Shown here: positions 32,531 to 41,626 of the stretch, piece by piece
Layout: each line of letters begins with the position of its first letter
Numbering within the stretch: position 1 is the first letter of the stretch
Source of the DNA: JBNGOQ01 sp050589645
GTDB lineage: Bacteria > Bacteroidota > Bacteroidia > Flavobacteriales > Flavobacteriaceae
NCBI RefSeq assembly: GCF_050589645.1
Contig: NZ_JBNGOQ010000004.1
Span: 310,001-374,000 of the forward strand
Direction: 5' to 3'
Length of the DNA stretch: 64,000 bases
The notes under the pieces: model-generated
The model's input: the letters and a program-made list of their open reading frames with translations, nothing else
Told to the model about the DNA's origin: nothing
The model's database searches: none
Program-made: the position numbers and the translations under genes

Positions 32531-32881
32531 TTAGTTCAAAAGATTGTTTTCCTCATTGGGGAATACCAAAGCGGGATTGAATTTTTTAGCTTCTTCCAAG
32601 GCCATCTGTGCATAGGTGATAAGAATTAGCACATCACCTACCGCCACCTTCCTGGCCGCAGCACCGTTCAAGGTAAGCTCACCACTACCTCTGGGACCTG
32701 GAATGGCATAGGTTTCCAAACGCTCCCCATTGTTGTTGTTCACGATTTGTACTTTTTCGCCCCGAACAATGTTTGCAGCATCCATTAGGTCCTGATCAAT
32801 GGTAATGCTACCTATATAATTTAAATCCGCACCCGTAACCTTTACGCGATGGATCTTTGATTTTAGTACTTCTATTTGCAT
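32531..32881 (-). CDS. panD: Aspartate 1-decarboxylase precursor
   Basis: A 116-residue product. The enzyme makes beta-alanine from aspartate for pantothenate and CoA synthesis. The self-cleavage site Gly-Ser, which yields the pyruvoyl cofactor, is in YIGSITID (Ser about residue 25). KIHRVKVTGADLNY and GEKVQIVNNNNGERLETYAI are family segments. It lies 17 bases after panC and is followed at once by the UPF0104 gene. Confidence 0.95.
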   Translation of the reverse strand: MQIEVLKSKIHRVKVTGADLNYIGSITIDQDLMDAANIVRGEKVQIVNNNNGERLETYAIPGPRGSGELTLNGAAARKVAVGDVLILITYAQMALEEAKKFNPALVFPNEENNLLN

Positions 32882-32898
32882 GGCACAAAGTTAATCAA

Positions 32899-33744
32899 TT
32901 ACAATGCGATATTATCTATTAGCCGTATGCCCTCGGCATAAACGGCAACAAAGGCTCGGTATTTTTTGCCCTTTTGTTTTCGCGTTAACGGTCTTAGGGT
33001 AGTGGCGTCCGCAATTTGAATGTATTCCAAGGTCAATCGAGGGTTCTGTTCAAATTGACGGGTTACCCATTCCTTTACCTTAAAGGCGCTTTTTTTGGCG
33101 AACCTTTCCTTTGCCTTCAACAACGTCCGATAAATAAAACCGGCCTCCTGGCGGCCTTCTGTGGACAGTCTTTCATTTCTGGAACTCATGGCCAGCCCGT
33201 GCGGCTCCCTGACGATGGGGCAGCCAATGATCTGCACCGGGATTTCTTTCAGTGCCACCAGCTTTTGTATGATCAACAGTTGCTGAAAATCCTTTTCTCC
33301 AAAGTAGGCCCTGTCCGGACCTACGGCCTTCAACAATTTCTCTACCACGGTGCCTACCCCGTCAAAGTGCCCTTCCCTGAACCGCCCTTCCATCAACATA
33401 TCCAAGCCGTTAAAATTAAAAGTCTCGGATTGTGTACCCTCCGGGTAAAGTTCTTTTACGGAAGGAGCAAAAATCAGGATATTGTCCGATATCGCCTCCA
33501 GTTGCGCGACATCACTTGCCATGGTCTTGGGGTATTTTAAGAGATCTTCCTCATTATTGAACTGCGTAGGGTTCACGAAAATACTCACCACGACTTGGTC
33601 ATTTTCCAAGATGGCCTTTTTAACGAGGGAAAGATGCCCCGAGTGCAATGCCCCCATAGTTGGAACCAGACCAATGGTATGGTTTTTGGTGCTGTTTGAC
33701 CGAAGATGGGAATTTAGTTTCCTTTTCGTGCTGAATACCGGCAT
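32899..33744 (-). CDS. panC: Pantothenate synthetase
   Basis: A 281-residue product from ATG 33744 (MPVFSTKRKL); the open frame extends seven codons further but adds nothing typical. It ligates pantoate and beta-alanine with ATP. Motifs: GLVPTMGALHSGHLSL (HIGH-like nucleotide site), FVNPTQFN, FGEKDFQQL and MSSRNERLS (KMSKS-like). It is first in the panC-panD-UPF0104-esterase operon and divergent from the GlgA-like gene, with a shared 101-base promoter region. Confidence 0.95.
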   Translation of the reverse strand: MPVFSTKRKLNSHLRSNSTKNHTIGLVPTMGALHSGHLSLVKKAILENDQVVVSIFVNPTQFNNEEDLLKYPKTMASDVAQLEAISDNILIFAPSVKELYPEGTQSETFNFNGLDMLMEGRFREGHFDGVGTVVEKLLKAVGPDRAYFGEKDFQQLLIIQKLVALKEIPVQIIGCPIVREPHGLAMSSRNERLSTEGRQEAGFIYRTLLKAKERFAKKSAFKVKEWVTRQFEQNPRLTLEYIQIADATTLRPLTRKQKGKKYRAFVAVYAEGIRLIDNIAL

Positions 33745-33801
33745 AACAATTTTTAAAGCGAGCAAACTTACTATAATTACAGCTAATCTGCATAATTTTT
33801 G

Positions 33802-33809
33802 TAATTTTG
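33802..33809 (+). promoter_or_regulatory. Candidate -7 promoter box for the GlgA-like gene
   Basis: TAATTTTG matches the Bacteroidota -7 consensus TAnnTTTG, 36 bases before the start codon. No good -33 TTG lies at standard spacing, so confidence is moderate. Confidence 0.45.
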
Positions 33810-33845
33810 CAGCTACGTTTCCGCGATAAATAAAATAAAGTCTTT

Positions 33846-34655
33846 ATGAATGGTAAAAAGATATTGTTTGTATCTTCAGAATTAGTACCCTACCTGCCAG
33901 AGAACGAAGTTTCCTTAATGTCTTACGAAGCACCAAGAATGGTCAACAGCAATGGGGGCCAGATAAGGATATTTATGCCCAGATTTGGGAATATCAATGA
34001 AAGGAGGCACCAACTCCATGAAGTGATCAGGTTATCGGGGATGAATCTGGTAATCAACGATATGGACATGCCCTTGATTATAAAAGTGGCTTCTATACCA
34101 AAGGAACGGATCCAGGTCTATTTTATAGATAACGAAGAGTATTTTAAACGCAAGGCGACCTTTACCAATGAGGAAGGTGCTTTGTTTCCGGACAACGACG
34201 AACGGGCCATTTTCTTTGCAAAAGGGGTGGTGGAAACGGTTAAAAAATTAAACTGGTCACCGGACATCATCCATGTACATGGCTGGATGGCTTCTTTGGT
34301 CCCGCTTTATCTAAAACAATATTATGCAGATGAACCCTTGTTTGCGGACAGCAAAATAGTTACCTCTGTTTACGGAAGTGGCTTTGACGGCGAATTGGAT
34401 GCCGAATTACATAAAAAAATCGCTTTTGACGGGATTGCGGAAGAACAGATAAACGTACTGCAGAGCCCTGACTATAATAATTTGTTAAAAGTCGCGGTAG
34501 ATTTTTCCGATGCTGTTATTTTAGCGGCGGAAGAAATTCCGGAAGAGTTACAACAATATATTTCCAACCTCCAAAAACCTGTGTTGCCATATGTTTCCAT
34601 ACAAGAATTTGAGGAAGCCTATGCGAATTTTTATAACACCGAAGTCTTAAAATAA
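33846..34655 (+). CDS. Truncated glycogen/starch synthase-like protein (N-terminal GT5 domain only)
   Basis: A 269-residue product. ILFVSSELVPYLPENEVSLM, RIFMPRFGNINERRHQLHEV and DIIHVHGWMASLVPLYLKQYY match the N-terminal half of GlgA-type GT5 enzymes. The C-terminal GT domain that binds ADP-glucose is missing (full GlgA is about 480 residues). The usual KTGG substrate loop reads NSNGG. It is therefore unlikely to be a complete synthase; a regulatory or binding role is possible. It is followed five bases later by the DUF4270 gene, a pairing also seen in other flavobacteria by my recollection. Confidence 0.8.
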   Translation: MNGKKILFVSSELVPYLPENEVSLMSYEAPRMVNSNGGQIRIFMPRFGNINERRHQLHEVIRLSGMNLVINDMDMPLIIKVASIPKERIQVYFIDNEEYFKRKATFTNEEGALFPDNDERAIFFAKGVVETVKKLNWSPDIIHVHGWMASLVPLYLKQYYADEPLFADSKIVTSVYGSGFDGELDAELHKKIAFDGIAEEQINVLQSPDYNNLLKVAVDFSDAVILAAEEIPEELQQYISNLQKPVLPYVSIQEFEEAYANFYNTEVLK

Positions 34656-34660
34656 TTTTC

Positions 34661-36511
34661 ATGAGTTTTTTGAATAGAATAAAGCTCCCTGCACTGGCAG
34701 GAACCCTTCTTATCATGGTCTTGTTTTCTTGTGAGGAGGAGCTTACCTCCGTGGGCGAAGGTGTAATTGGAGGGGAGCCTTTTGTGACAGACCGTGCCGT
34801 TTTTGACGTTTTTGCCTACAACAAAGGAATCCAGGCCGTGCAGACCAATAGATTGCCACTGTATCAATTGGGGCACTTCAATGATCCCGTCTATGGGAAT
34901 ACGGAAGCGCAGATCACTGCCCAAGTGCAACTGTCTGCAGCCAACCCGACTTTTGGGTTATCTACGCAACAGGTGGAGGATGATTCCGATACGGACGACG
35001 ATGATAGCACTATACGGGAAAATGAGACAGTAAAAGAAGTTTTTTTATACATACCTTTTGAAACCAATAGTTCCGATAGGGACGGGGACGGCGTGGATGA
35101 TGAATTTGATGCTGACCCTTTGGACGCCAATAGCGATAGCGATGGGGATGGCCTTACCGATTCCCAAGAAGCTATTGATGGCACGGATCCACTGAATACC
35201 GATACCGACGGGGACGGAATTACCGATGATGAGGATGAATCTACCTTGGGCCAGCGGTTTCCAAGACGATTCGACCTCGATAGCATTTATGGCAACCGGG
35301 AGATGCCCTTTAATCTACGGGTGGCACGTTCTACCTTCTTTTTACGCGATCTGGACCCCAATACCAATTTTGAGGAATCGCAGGAATATTTTTCTACCCA
35401 AGAGTTCTCGCCCACCTTCGTTTCCGATGTGCTCTTTGATGGGGAGGTGACCATTAGCAATGAGGAGTTCTTATTTTTGGTAGAAGAAGATGACCCAGAT
35501 ACGGAAGTAAACGAAATAGGTTCCGTGGAAAGCCGACTTGCTCCTGGGATACGAGTACCGTTAGACCCTGCCTTTTTTCAGACCAATGTGCTGGACAAAG
35601 AAGGGCAATCCGAGTTGTTGAGCCAGGCCAATTTTGCGGAGTTCTTTAGGGGGATTCATCTGGCAATTACTTCGGGAGATGTTCTGTTGGGACTGGATCT
35701 GACGGCAGATGCCGTAACCATAGACATCGTTTATGATTACGATCGGGTAGATACCAATGGCACGGACGATACGGCAGACGATACCATTGAAAAGGTAGAG
35801 AGCACCTTTCAGCTCAATTTGTTGACCCTGAACACACAGACCGGGGCCCTAGGAGGAAATGCGGTGAACACCTTCATAAATGATGCATACCCTGCTTCAA
35901 TTACGGATAATTTGGACACGGGGACCAATGCCTCCAGGGTCTATGTAAAAGGCGGTGCCGGAACCTTTGCGGAAATTAGGCTGTTCGATGAAAACCTAGG
36001 ACGGGAAACGATCAATGAGATCAAGGCCAACAATTGGATCATCAATGAGGCAAATCTTGTGTTTTATGTAGATCGGACCACCTTGGACAGCGCTCCGGGA
36101 ACGGTAATAGAGCCTCCAAGACTATACCTTTACAATGCGGAGACCAATGTACCCCTTTACAATCCCTTATTCGATGTGGCTGATCCCAATCCCTTGAACT
36201 CGTTTCCCGATTACGATGGTATTTTGGAAGAATCCAATGGCCAGGGTGTTAAGTATACGGTTCGTATCACGGACCATATCAACAACCTGATTGTTAGGGA
36301 TTCCACCAATGCGATCTTGGGCCTTGCACTTACCTCCAATATTAATGTCATTTCCGCTGCAGGGGCAATGTTGGAGAATGGGGAGGAGAGCAACATTCCG
36401 ATTATGTCTACCATCAACCCTTTGGGCACTGTGCTTTTTGGCAGCAATGTGGCCCCTGGCGAAGAAGATATGAAACTACAACTGGAGATTTTTTATACCG
36501 AGACAAACTAG
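34661..36511 (+). CDS. DUF4270 lipoprotein with calcium-binding-type repeats
   Basis: A 616-residue product. The signal peptide (LPALAGTLLIMVLFSC) ends in a lipobox cysteine near residue 24. DUF4270 features are visible (FNDPVYGNTEAQITAQVQL; VFLYIP; LVFYVDRTTL; PRLYLYN). An acidic insert at residues about 136-195 holds several DxDGDGxxD units (SDRDGDGVDDEFD, SDSDGDGLTDSQE, DTDGDGITDDEDE), like thrombospondin type 3 repeats that bind calcium. It is probably at the outer membrane or cell surface. It is co-directional with the GlgA-like gene (five-base gap). The cellular role is unknown. Confidence 0.85.
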   Translation: MSFLNRIKLPALAGTLLIMVLFSCEEELTSVGEGVIGGEPFVTDRAVFDVFAYNKGIQAVQTNRLPLYQLGHFNDPVYGNTEAQITAQVQLSAANPTFGLSTQQVEDDSDTDDDDSTIRENETVKEVFLYIPFETNSSDRDGDGVDDEFDADPLDANSDSDGDGLTDSQEAIDGTDPLNTDTDGDGITDDEDESTLGQRFPRRFDLDSIYGNREMPFNLRVARSTFFLRDLDPNTNFEESQEYFSTQEFSPTFVSDVLFDGEVTISNEEFLFLVEEDDPDTEVNEIGSVESRLAPGIRVPLDPAFFQTNVLDKEGQSELLSQANFAEFFRGIHLAITSGDVLLGLDLTADAVTIDIVYDYDRVDTNGTDDTADDTIEKVESTFQLNLLTLNTQTGALGGNAVNTFINDAYPASITDNLDTGTNASRVYVKGGAGTFAEIRLFDENLGRETINEIKANNWIINEANLVFYVDRTTLDSAPGTVIEPPRLYLYNAETNVPLYNPLFDVADPNPLNSFPDYDGILEESNGQGVKYTVRITDHINNLIVRDSTNAILGLALTSNINVISAAGAMLENGEESNIPIMSTINPLGTVLFGSNVAPGEEDMKLQLEIFYTETN

Positions 36512-36632
36512 TCCTTATATACCACTAGTAGGAATTATCCGTTATATATCCAAAACTTTACATGGTTTTTGAATGCATCGCTTAAATTTGCAATGGAAAA
36601 AGCGTGAAACCAACCATAAAATACAGTGAATT

Positions 36633-38480
36633 ATGTGTGGAATTGTAGGATATATGGGGCACCGAGAGGCCTACCCCATCATCATAAAGGGTTTACAGCG
36701 GTTAGAGTACCGCGGTTATGACAGTGCTGGGATAGCCATTTTTGATGGGGATACCATTAATTTGTCCAAAACCAAGGGTAAGGTCGAAGACCTGAAGAAC
36801 AAGGCCAAAAGTACCATGTCGCTTAATGGCAATTTGGGCTTGGGTCATACCCGATGGGCCACCCATGGTGTTCCCAATGATATAAATTCCCACCCACATT
36901 ACTCCAACTCGGGCGATTTGGTCATTATCCATAATGGAATTATAGAGAATTATGAATCCATCAAAAAGGAGTTGACCAAAAGGGGATACACCTTTGAATC
37001 GGATACCGACACCGAGGTACTGGTGAACCTGATCGAGGAAATCAAGAACACAGAGGAGGTGAAACTGGGCCAGGCAGTTCAAATTGCCTTAAACCAGGTG
37101 GTAGGCGCATACGCCATTGCCGTCTTTGACAGGCAGAAACCCGATGAAATCGTGGTGGCCAAGCTGGGAAGCCCTTTGGCGATTGGGATTGGGGAGAATG
37201 AATACTTTGTGGCCTCGGACGCTTCCCCCTTTATTGAGTTCACGAACAATGCCGTCTATTTGGAGGATGAGGAGATGGCCATAATTCGGTTGGGAAAAGA
37301 GATTAAACTCCGAAAGATAAAGGACGATGCCATTGCCTATCCCAATATTTTGGAATTGAAGCTCAACCTTGAAGAGATTGAAAAGGGAGGGTACGACCAT
37401 TTTATGCTCAAGGAAATCTATGAACAGCCCAAGGCCATTTTAGACACCTATCGTGGGCGTTTATTGGCGGATAGAGGTTTAATACGGATGGCGGGAATCG
37501 ATCAGAACCTCGAGAAGTTTTTGAACGCGGACCGTATAATCATTGTAGCTTGTGGCACGTCTTGGCACGCCGGCCTAGTAGCGGAATACATTTTTGAAGA
37601 CCTGGCCAGAATCCCGGTAGAAGTAGAATACGCATCGGAATTCAGGTATAGGAACCCGGTGATTACCGATCGCGATGTGCTTATAGCGATATCCCAATCA
37701 GGGGAAACTGCAGATACCCTGGCGGCCATAAAGCTTGCCAAACAGAAAGGGGCGTTTGTGTTCGGGGTATGTAATGTGGTAGGGTCGTCCATTGCCAGGG
37801 AGACCCATGCAGGGGCTTATACCCATGCCGGTCCGGAAATTGGGGTAGCCTCAACAAAGGCATTTACCACGCAAATAACGGTGCTTACCTTAATCGCCTT
37901 AAAACTGGCCAAGGAAAAGGGTGTTTTTTCAGAATCAAAGTTCCATGAGTTTTTAACGGAATTGGAGAATATTCCTTCCAAGGTAGAGCGCGCTTTGGAA
38001 TTCAACGGTTTGGTAGAGCACATATCGGAGGTGTACAAGGATTCTGCCAATTGCCTGTATCTGGGCAGGGGATACAATTTCCCCGTAGCCCTTGAAGGTG
38101 CCCTAAAATTAAAGGAGATAAGTTATATTCATGCAGAGGGCTATCCTGCCGCCGAAATGAAGCACGGGCCAATTGCGCTTATTGATGAACAAATGCCGGT
38201 TTTTGTTATAGCGACCAAAAAAGGCCATTATGAGAAGGTGGTAAGCAATATTCAGGAGATAAAGTCGAGAAAGGGAAAAATCATCGCTATCGTAACCGAG
38301 GGGGATGAAAGCGTTAAGGCCTTGGCAGACCATGTCATAGAGGTCCCCGAGACCTTGGAAAGCCTTACGCCCTTGTTGACCACTATTCCCCTACAGCTCT
38401 TGTCTTATCATATTGCGGTCATGAGGGGTTGTAACGTGGACCAGCCGCGTAATCTGGCAAAGTCGGTCACCGTGGAATAA
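36633..38480 (+). CDS. glmS: Glutamine-fructose-6-phosphate aminotransferase (isomerizing)
   Basis: A 615-residue product that makes glucosamine-6-phosphate for peptidoglycan and LPS. The N-terminal class II glutaminase begins with the nucleophile Cys2 (MCGIVGYMG); LGHTRWATHG follows. Two SIS domains hold the sugar phosphate (ISQSGETADTLAA; STKAFTTQ). The C-terminus (CNVDQPRNLAKSVTVE) is the family end. A strong terminator follows at 38508. There is no sign of the glmS ribozyme upstream. Confidence 0.96.
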   Translation: MCGIVGYMGHREAYPIIIKGLQRLEYRGYDSAGIAIFDGDTINLSKTKGKVEDLKNKAKSTMSLNGNLGLGHTRWATHGVPNDINSHPHYSNSGDLVIIHNGIIENYESIKKELTKRGYTFESDTDTEVLVNLIEEIKNTEEVKLGQAVQIALNQVVGAYAIAVFDRQKPDEIVVAKLGSPLAIGIGENEYFVASDASPFIEFTNNAVYLEDEEMAIIRLGKEIKLRKIKDDAIAYPNILELKLNLEEIEKGGYDHFMLKEIYEQPKAILDTYRGRLLADRGLIRMAGIDQNLEKFLNADRIIIVACGTSWHAGLVAEYIFEDLARIPVEVEYASEFRYRNPVITDRDVLIAISQSGETADTLAAIKLAKQKGAFVFGVCNVVGSSIARETHAGAYTHAGPEIGVASTKAFTTQITVLTLIALKLAKEKGVFSESKFHEFLTELENIPSKVERALEFNGLVEHISEVYKDSANCLYLGRGYNFPVALEGALKLKEISYIHAEGYPAAEMKHGPIALIDEQMPVFVIATKKGHYEKVVSNIQEIKSRKGKIIAIVTEGDESVKALADHVIEVPETLESLTPLLTTIPLQLLSYHIAVMRGCNVDQPRNLAKSVTVE

Positions 38481-38507
38481 GAAGGACAATACAACACTAT
38501 TAGTATG

Positions 38508-38538
38508 AAAAGTCGTGAAAATATTCACGACTTTTTTT
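38508..38538 (+). terminator. glmS rho-independent terminator
   Basis: AAAAGTCGTGAA and TTCACGACTTTT form a 12-pair stem with a four-base loop, continued by a T run, 28 bases after the glmS stop. Confidence 0.9.
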
Positions 38539-38678
38539 GTATTTTTAAGGATAAGCTACAGTAAGTCCATTTTTTTTGCCAAAATAATATTATGCATGCA
38601 TAATTTTTTTCTTTTTATTGTTATTGAAATAAAAAAAAATGTAACTTGTCCGGCAAACTAATTTAACTCAAAATTAAC

Positions 38679-41438
38679 ATGAGAACACTATTATTTTTAT
38701 GCTTTCTAATATGCGGCATGATCGGGTTTTCCCAAACCACGGTCAATGGAAAAGTGGTTGATCAGAATGCGGAACCCGTTCCTGGGGCCAATGTTGTTAT
38801 CATTGGAAAGGCAGTAGGCACGGTCACGGATTTTGATGGTAATTTTGTTTTGGAGACTTCGGAAATCCCCCCTTTCCAACTAAGGATAACCAGTGTAGGG
38901 TATTCCGATTTTATAGTGGACGTTACATCCAACAATCAAACCCTGGCGATAACTATTTCAGAAGTACAAACCCTGTTGGACGAGATAGTGGTTTCCGCGT
39001 CCAGAACACCTGAACGTATTTTTGAATCCCCGGTTTCGGTAGAGCGCTTTGGCCTAAAGGATATCCAAAGCACCACGGCAGAATCCTTTTACGGCGGCCT
39101 GCAAAATCTTAAGGGAGTAGATATAAATACCAATAGTTTAACCTTTCAATCTATCAACACGAGGGGATTTGCCACCTTTGCGAATACCCGTTTTTTGCAG
39201 TTGGTAGACGGGATGGACAATTCAGCGCCCGGACTTAATTTTGTGCTCGGTAACCTTGTGGGGATGTCCGAGTTGGAAGTACAGAGCGTAGAGATCCTGC
39301 CCGGAGCTTCCTCGGCCCTATACGGTGCAGGTGCCTTTAACGGAATCCTGTTCATGACCAGTAAGAATCCTTTCGATTTTCAGGGTATAAGCGCTTATTT
39401 TAAAACGGGGATTACCTCCCAGTTGGCGGCGGGCGATAACGATTATTACGATTTGGGTATACGGGTGGCACATGCCTTTAGCGATAAATTTGCCGTAAAG
39501 GCCAATTTTTCCTTTTTAAGGGGAGAGGACTGGCATGCGGTTAGGACAGATGACATCAACAATCCCGGGTTTACCCGTGCCGATCCCGCCTATGACGGTT
39601 TAAATATTTATGGCGATGAGGTAAGTACGCTCCTTAATTTTGATGCGGCAGCAGGATTTCCCACGGGAACAGTGGGTAGCGCCGTAGTTTCCAGGACCGG
39701 TTATGCCGAAGGCGACCTTACCAATTACAACGCTGAAAGTGTAAAGACCGATTACTCGGTGCACTATAAACCTTTTGGGGATGATTTTGAAATCCTGTAC
39801 AATGGACGTGTAGGTAGAGGTAATACCATTTACCAAGGGGCCAATAGGTATGCCGTGACGAATTTTATTTTTCAACAACATAAGATAGAGATACGCAACG
39901 ATAACTTTTTTCTGCGGGGATATATTACCTCTGAAGGTTCGGGGGATTCCTATGACACCCGCTTTACAGGGATTAATATTAACCGGGCATGGAAAGGGGA
40001 TACCCAATGGTTCACCGAGTATGCCCAAACCTACATCCCTACCTTTTTGGGAGGCTTCCAGGGCGGACTTTCCAGGGAAGATGCAGCGACCCAGGCACAT
40101 GCCGCAGCACGCGTAGCTGCAGATACGGGGAGGTTTATGCCAGGAACCCCGGAGTTCCAAGCCGCGTTCAACCGCATTACTTCAGATGGGGACTTGAACA
40201 CCGGATCAAAGTTTATAGACAACACCAAATTCCGTCATGTGGACGCGAATTACAATTTTAGTCACCTTACCAGAGAAGTGGCCGATATACAAATAGGGGG
40301 CTCTTTTAGGGAATATGACCTAAGATCCCAGGGGACGATCTTTACCGATATCGATGGTCCTATTACCTATAATGAATTTGGAGCCTATTTGCAGATACAG
40401 AAAAAGTTGATGGATGAACGTTTAAAGCTGACCGGTTCTATCCGATATGACAAGAACGAATTCTTTGATGGCTTTTATTCCCCCAGAATTTCGGTGGTAT
40501 ACACGGCCGGCAAAAATAGAAACCAAAACTTCAGGGCCTCGGTACAACAAGGATTTAGAAACCCTACTACCCAGGACTTGTTTATTGGGTTAAATGCCGG
40601 TAGGGCCGTACTTGTGGGATCGGCTCCGGACAACTTGGATAGGGATATACGCACGTATACCCTTAGCGATGTAGGTGCCAACACAGTTGGTGCTACCACG
40701 GCTACGGTGGTGGGCAGGGCCGCTTATGAAAATGCCTTCTCCCTAAACTCGGTCAATGCGGGTACACCCACAGCTGTCAACACCCCGATCGTACAACCCG
40801 AGGAGATTACCGCCTACGAGGTGGGGTACAGGGCACAGTTGGGTAAGGTTACCATTGATTTGAGCGGCTACTACAATAGATATAAGAACTTTATTTCCAA
40901 TACTACGGTCATCGTTCCTTTTTATGGACAGGCAGGGGATAACGCACTATCATTGCTAGCCTTGCAGAACGGGGACTTTTTCCCATATCAGACCTACACC
41001 AACTCGGAGGCCGATATTGAGTCGTACGGAGCCACCTTGGGTGTAGACGTTAAGGTTTTAGGGAATTTTGATTTAGGCGCCAACTATACCTTTGCCGATT
41101 TGGATTTCAACCAAGCGGCGTTTCCAGATTTTAGGACCAATTTCAACACACCCAAGCACAAGGCTAAGGCCTCTTTTGGCCATACCGCGCTCTTCGAAAA
41201 TTTTGGTTTTAATATCAACTACCGATGGAGCGATTCCTATGAATGGCAGGCCACTTTTGCCGATGGCGACATTCCTGCCTACACCGTTTTGGATGCACAG
41301 GTCAATTATACCGTTCCTAAGATCAAGTCGGTTTTCAAGGCCGGGGCCTCCAATCTTTTGGGGGACGAATATTTTACCGCTGTAGGTACCGGTTTGATTG
41401 GTTCCATATACTATGTCTCCTGGACCATAAACCCTTAA
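38679..41438 (+). CDS. TonB-dependent receptor with carboxypeptidase-like N-terminal domain
   Basis: A 919-residue product. Signal peptide (RTLLFLCFLICGMIGFSQ), then a carboxypeptidase-D regulatory-like domain (about residues 20-105, VNGKVVDQNAEPVPGANVVI). A plug domain (about 115-230) has RIFESPVSVERFG and SVEILPGASSALYGAGAFNG, and a large barrel follows. No SusD partner gene follows, so it is not a standard SusCD pair. The ligand is unknown. A 140-base AT-rich leader precedes it, and a terminator follows at 41463. Confidence 0.92.
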   Translation: MRTLLFLCFLICGMIGFSQTTVNGKVVDQNAEPVPGANVVIIGKAVGTVTDFDGNFVLETSEIPPFQLRITSVGYSDFIVDVTSNNQTLAITISEVQTLLDEIVVSASRTPERIFESPVSVERFGLKDIQSTTAESFYGGLQNLKGVDINTNSLTFQSINTRGFATFANTRFLQLVDGMDNSAPGLNFVLGNLVGMSELEVQSVEILPGASSALYGAGAFNGILFMTSKNPFDFQGISAYFKTGITSQLAAGDNDYYDLGIRVAHAFSDKFAVKANFSFLRGEDWHAVRTDDINNPGFTRADPAYDGLNIYGDEVSTLLNFDAAAGFPTGTVGSAVVSRTGYAEGDLTNYNAESVKTDYSVHYKPFGDDFEILYNGRVGRGNTIYQGANRYAVTNFIFQQHKIEIRNDNFFLRGYITSEGSGDSYDTRFTGININRAWKGDTQWFTEYAQTYIPTFLGGFQGGLSREDAATQAHAAARVAADTGRFMPGTPEFQAAFNRITSDGDLNTGSKFIDNTKFRHVDANYNFSHLTREVADIQIGGSFREYDLRSQGTIFTDIDGPITYNEFGAYLQIQKKLMDERLKLTGSIRYDKNEFFDGFYSPRISVVYTAGKNRNQNFRASVQQGFRNPTTQDLFIGLNAGRAVLVGSAPDNLDRDIRTYTLSDVGANTVGATTATVVGRAAYENAFSLNSVNAGTPTAVNTPIVQPEEITAYEVGYRAQLGKVTIDLSGYYNRYKNFISNTTVIVPFYGQAGDNALSLLALQNGDFFPYQTYTNSEADIESYGATLGVDVKVLGNFDLGANYTFADLDFNQAAFPDFRTNFNTPKHKAKASFGHTALFENFGFNINYRWSDSYEWQATFADGDIPAYTVLDAQVNYTVPKIKSVFKAGASNLLGDEYFTAVGTGLIGSIYYVSWTINP

Positions 41439-41462
41439 AAAGGGGGAAGAATGAAAATATGG

Positions 41463-41491
41463 AAGGGCGCCATTTAGGGCGCCCTTTTTTT
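41463..41491 (+). terminator. Terminator after the TonB-dependent receptor
   Basis: GGGCGCC and GGCGCCC form a seven-pair GC stem with a six-base loop, followed by seven T. Confidence 0.9.
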
Positions 41492-41626
41492 ATGTCCAAA
41501 AAAAAAGAAAAGAAGTTTCTATTTAAAAGTGAATACCATATCTTTGCAGCCGGAAAAACGAAGGCGGAATACGTTGTAAGACAGCGTATTTCCAAAATAT
41601 TATAATCTTCAAAATATATCAGCGTA

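Noticed and set aside
36480..36632. glmS ribozyme upstream of glmS
   Set aside because: The short AT-rich leader lacks the ribozyme core, and that element is characteristic of Firmicutes.
38540..38678. Riboswitch or structured leader before the large TonB receptor
   Set aside because: The region is AT-rich with poly-A/T runs and an ATGCATGCAT palindrome, but no conserved aptamer-like elements could be seen.
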